Positions 63,690 through 64,000 of a stretch of 64,000 nt of DNA are shown one piece after another. How positions within the stretch are numbered: the stretch's first letter is position 1; the number at the start of each line of letters is the position of its first letter. The DNA is taken from positions 10,778,501 through 10,842,500 of the forward strand of contig JAPNXP010000001.1 of the NCBI GenBank assembly GCA_028753945.1, in the 5' to 3' direction. Below the pieces are notes generated by a model. The model made no database searches. It was not told where the DNA came from and worked only from the letters and a program-made list of their open reading frames with translations. Source of the stretch: Hexactinellida sp. DTS-2022 (taxonomy: Eukaryota; Porifera; Hexactinellida). The position numbers and the translations under genes were made by a program.

Positions 63690-64000
63690 CAGTGGCGTAA
63701 CAAGGGGGGGGGCTATATGGGCACGTGCCCCCAGCGGCATGCTTTGGGGGCGGCATTTTGACATTTTATTTGACATCTTGTTTCCCACTATTGCACGAAT
63801 TGCATGCTAATGGATATCCGCTTGAACCATTTAAAGTTAATTTCCGGCTGTTTTCTCAATGGGTTCGCAGTTGTCAACTGATACAATAATATTTTTCTAA
63901 GAAATACAGTACATTTATTTTAACATATGAGCTCCAAACGTCCAATAGGTCGCTACCGGCTGATTTGAGCTCGCTACAAAAGTCAAGCTTAGAACGCGAT
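63690..64000. mobile_element. hAT-like element, left end, running off the window
   Basis: CAGTGGCGTAACAAGGGGGG at 63690 followed by GGGCACGTGCCCCC, the same arrangement as at 60666-60715. The right end would lie beyond 64000. Confidence 0.6.

Overview
This window is AT-rich eukaryotic DNA dominated by transposable elements. Spliceosomal introns with GT/AG ends, an ABCC-family exporter, an NLR-like immune relic, KDZ, MULE and Helitron transposons carrying metazoan-style accessory domains, and a CR1/L2-like LINE tail point to an animal. I infer an early-branching invertebrate such as a sponge or cnidarian, but I cannot name a species. The only clearly healthy host gene is the 3' part of an ABCC transporter at 1-3159, which enters from outside the window.

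Layout. 1-3.2 kb: ABC transporter. 3.2-8 kb: non-coding DNA, a small hAT MITE (4075-4380) and a broken NLR-like gene on the minus strand containing another hAT-type MITE (6609-6845). 8.5-9.25 kb: a truncated KDZ transposase copy (minus). 9515-16332: a composite KDZ transposon bounded by inverted arrays of a short repeat, with a broken transposase (+) and a convergent Ulp1-like/PHD gene (-) that seems to have lost its protease active site. 17.6-18.1 kb: foldback element. 19976-23280: a MULE with a FLYWCH/DDE transposase relic and an intact IAP-type RING ORF. 24.7-26.2 kb: an OTU gene relic (+) split by a 796-bp palindromic insertion. 26.3-30.2 kb: decayed Helitron H1 (-). 30.2-36.3 kb: non-autonomous Helitron-like units, truncated Helitron H3 with OTU, and nested MITEs. 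36.6-37.7 kb: large foldback. 42253-47130: element with long terminal inverted repeats and a RING relic. 48.2-49.5 kb: G-tract minisatellite ORF and AT minisatellite. 50459-57093: near-full-length Helitron H2 (-). 57.1-58.8 kb: tandem Helitron-like unit and a foldback. 59-64 kb: repeats and MITEs, the last running off the window.

Two themes stand out. First, three unrelated transposon superfamilies each carry a ubiquitin/SUMO-related module: OTU protease in Helitrons, RING in the MULE, Ulp1-like/PHD next to the KDZ transposase. Second, many non-autonomous units share a 5' end (a TTAAAA start followed by a GTTT/GT tract and a TCCRGA motif) and a 3' end made of serial GC-rich hairpins finishing in GGGCTCGTA; several lie head-to-tail. 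Target-site duplications were read by eye for most MITEs and some date one insertion relative to another.
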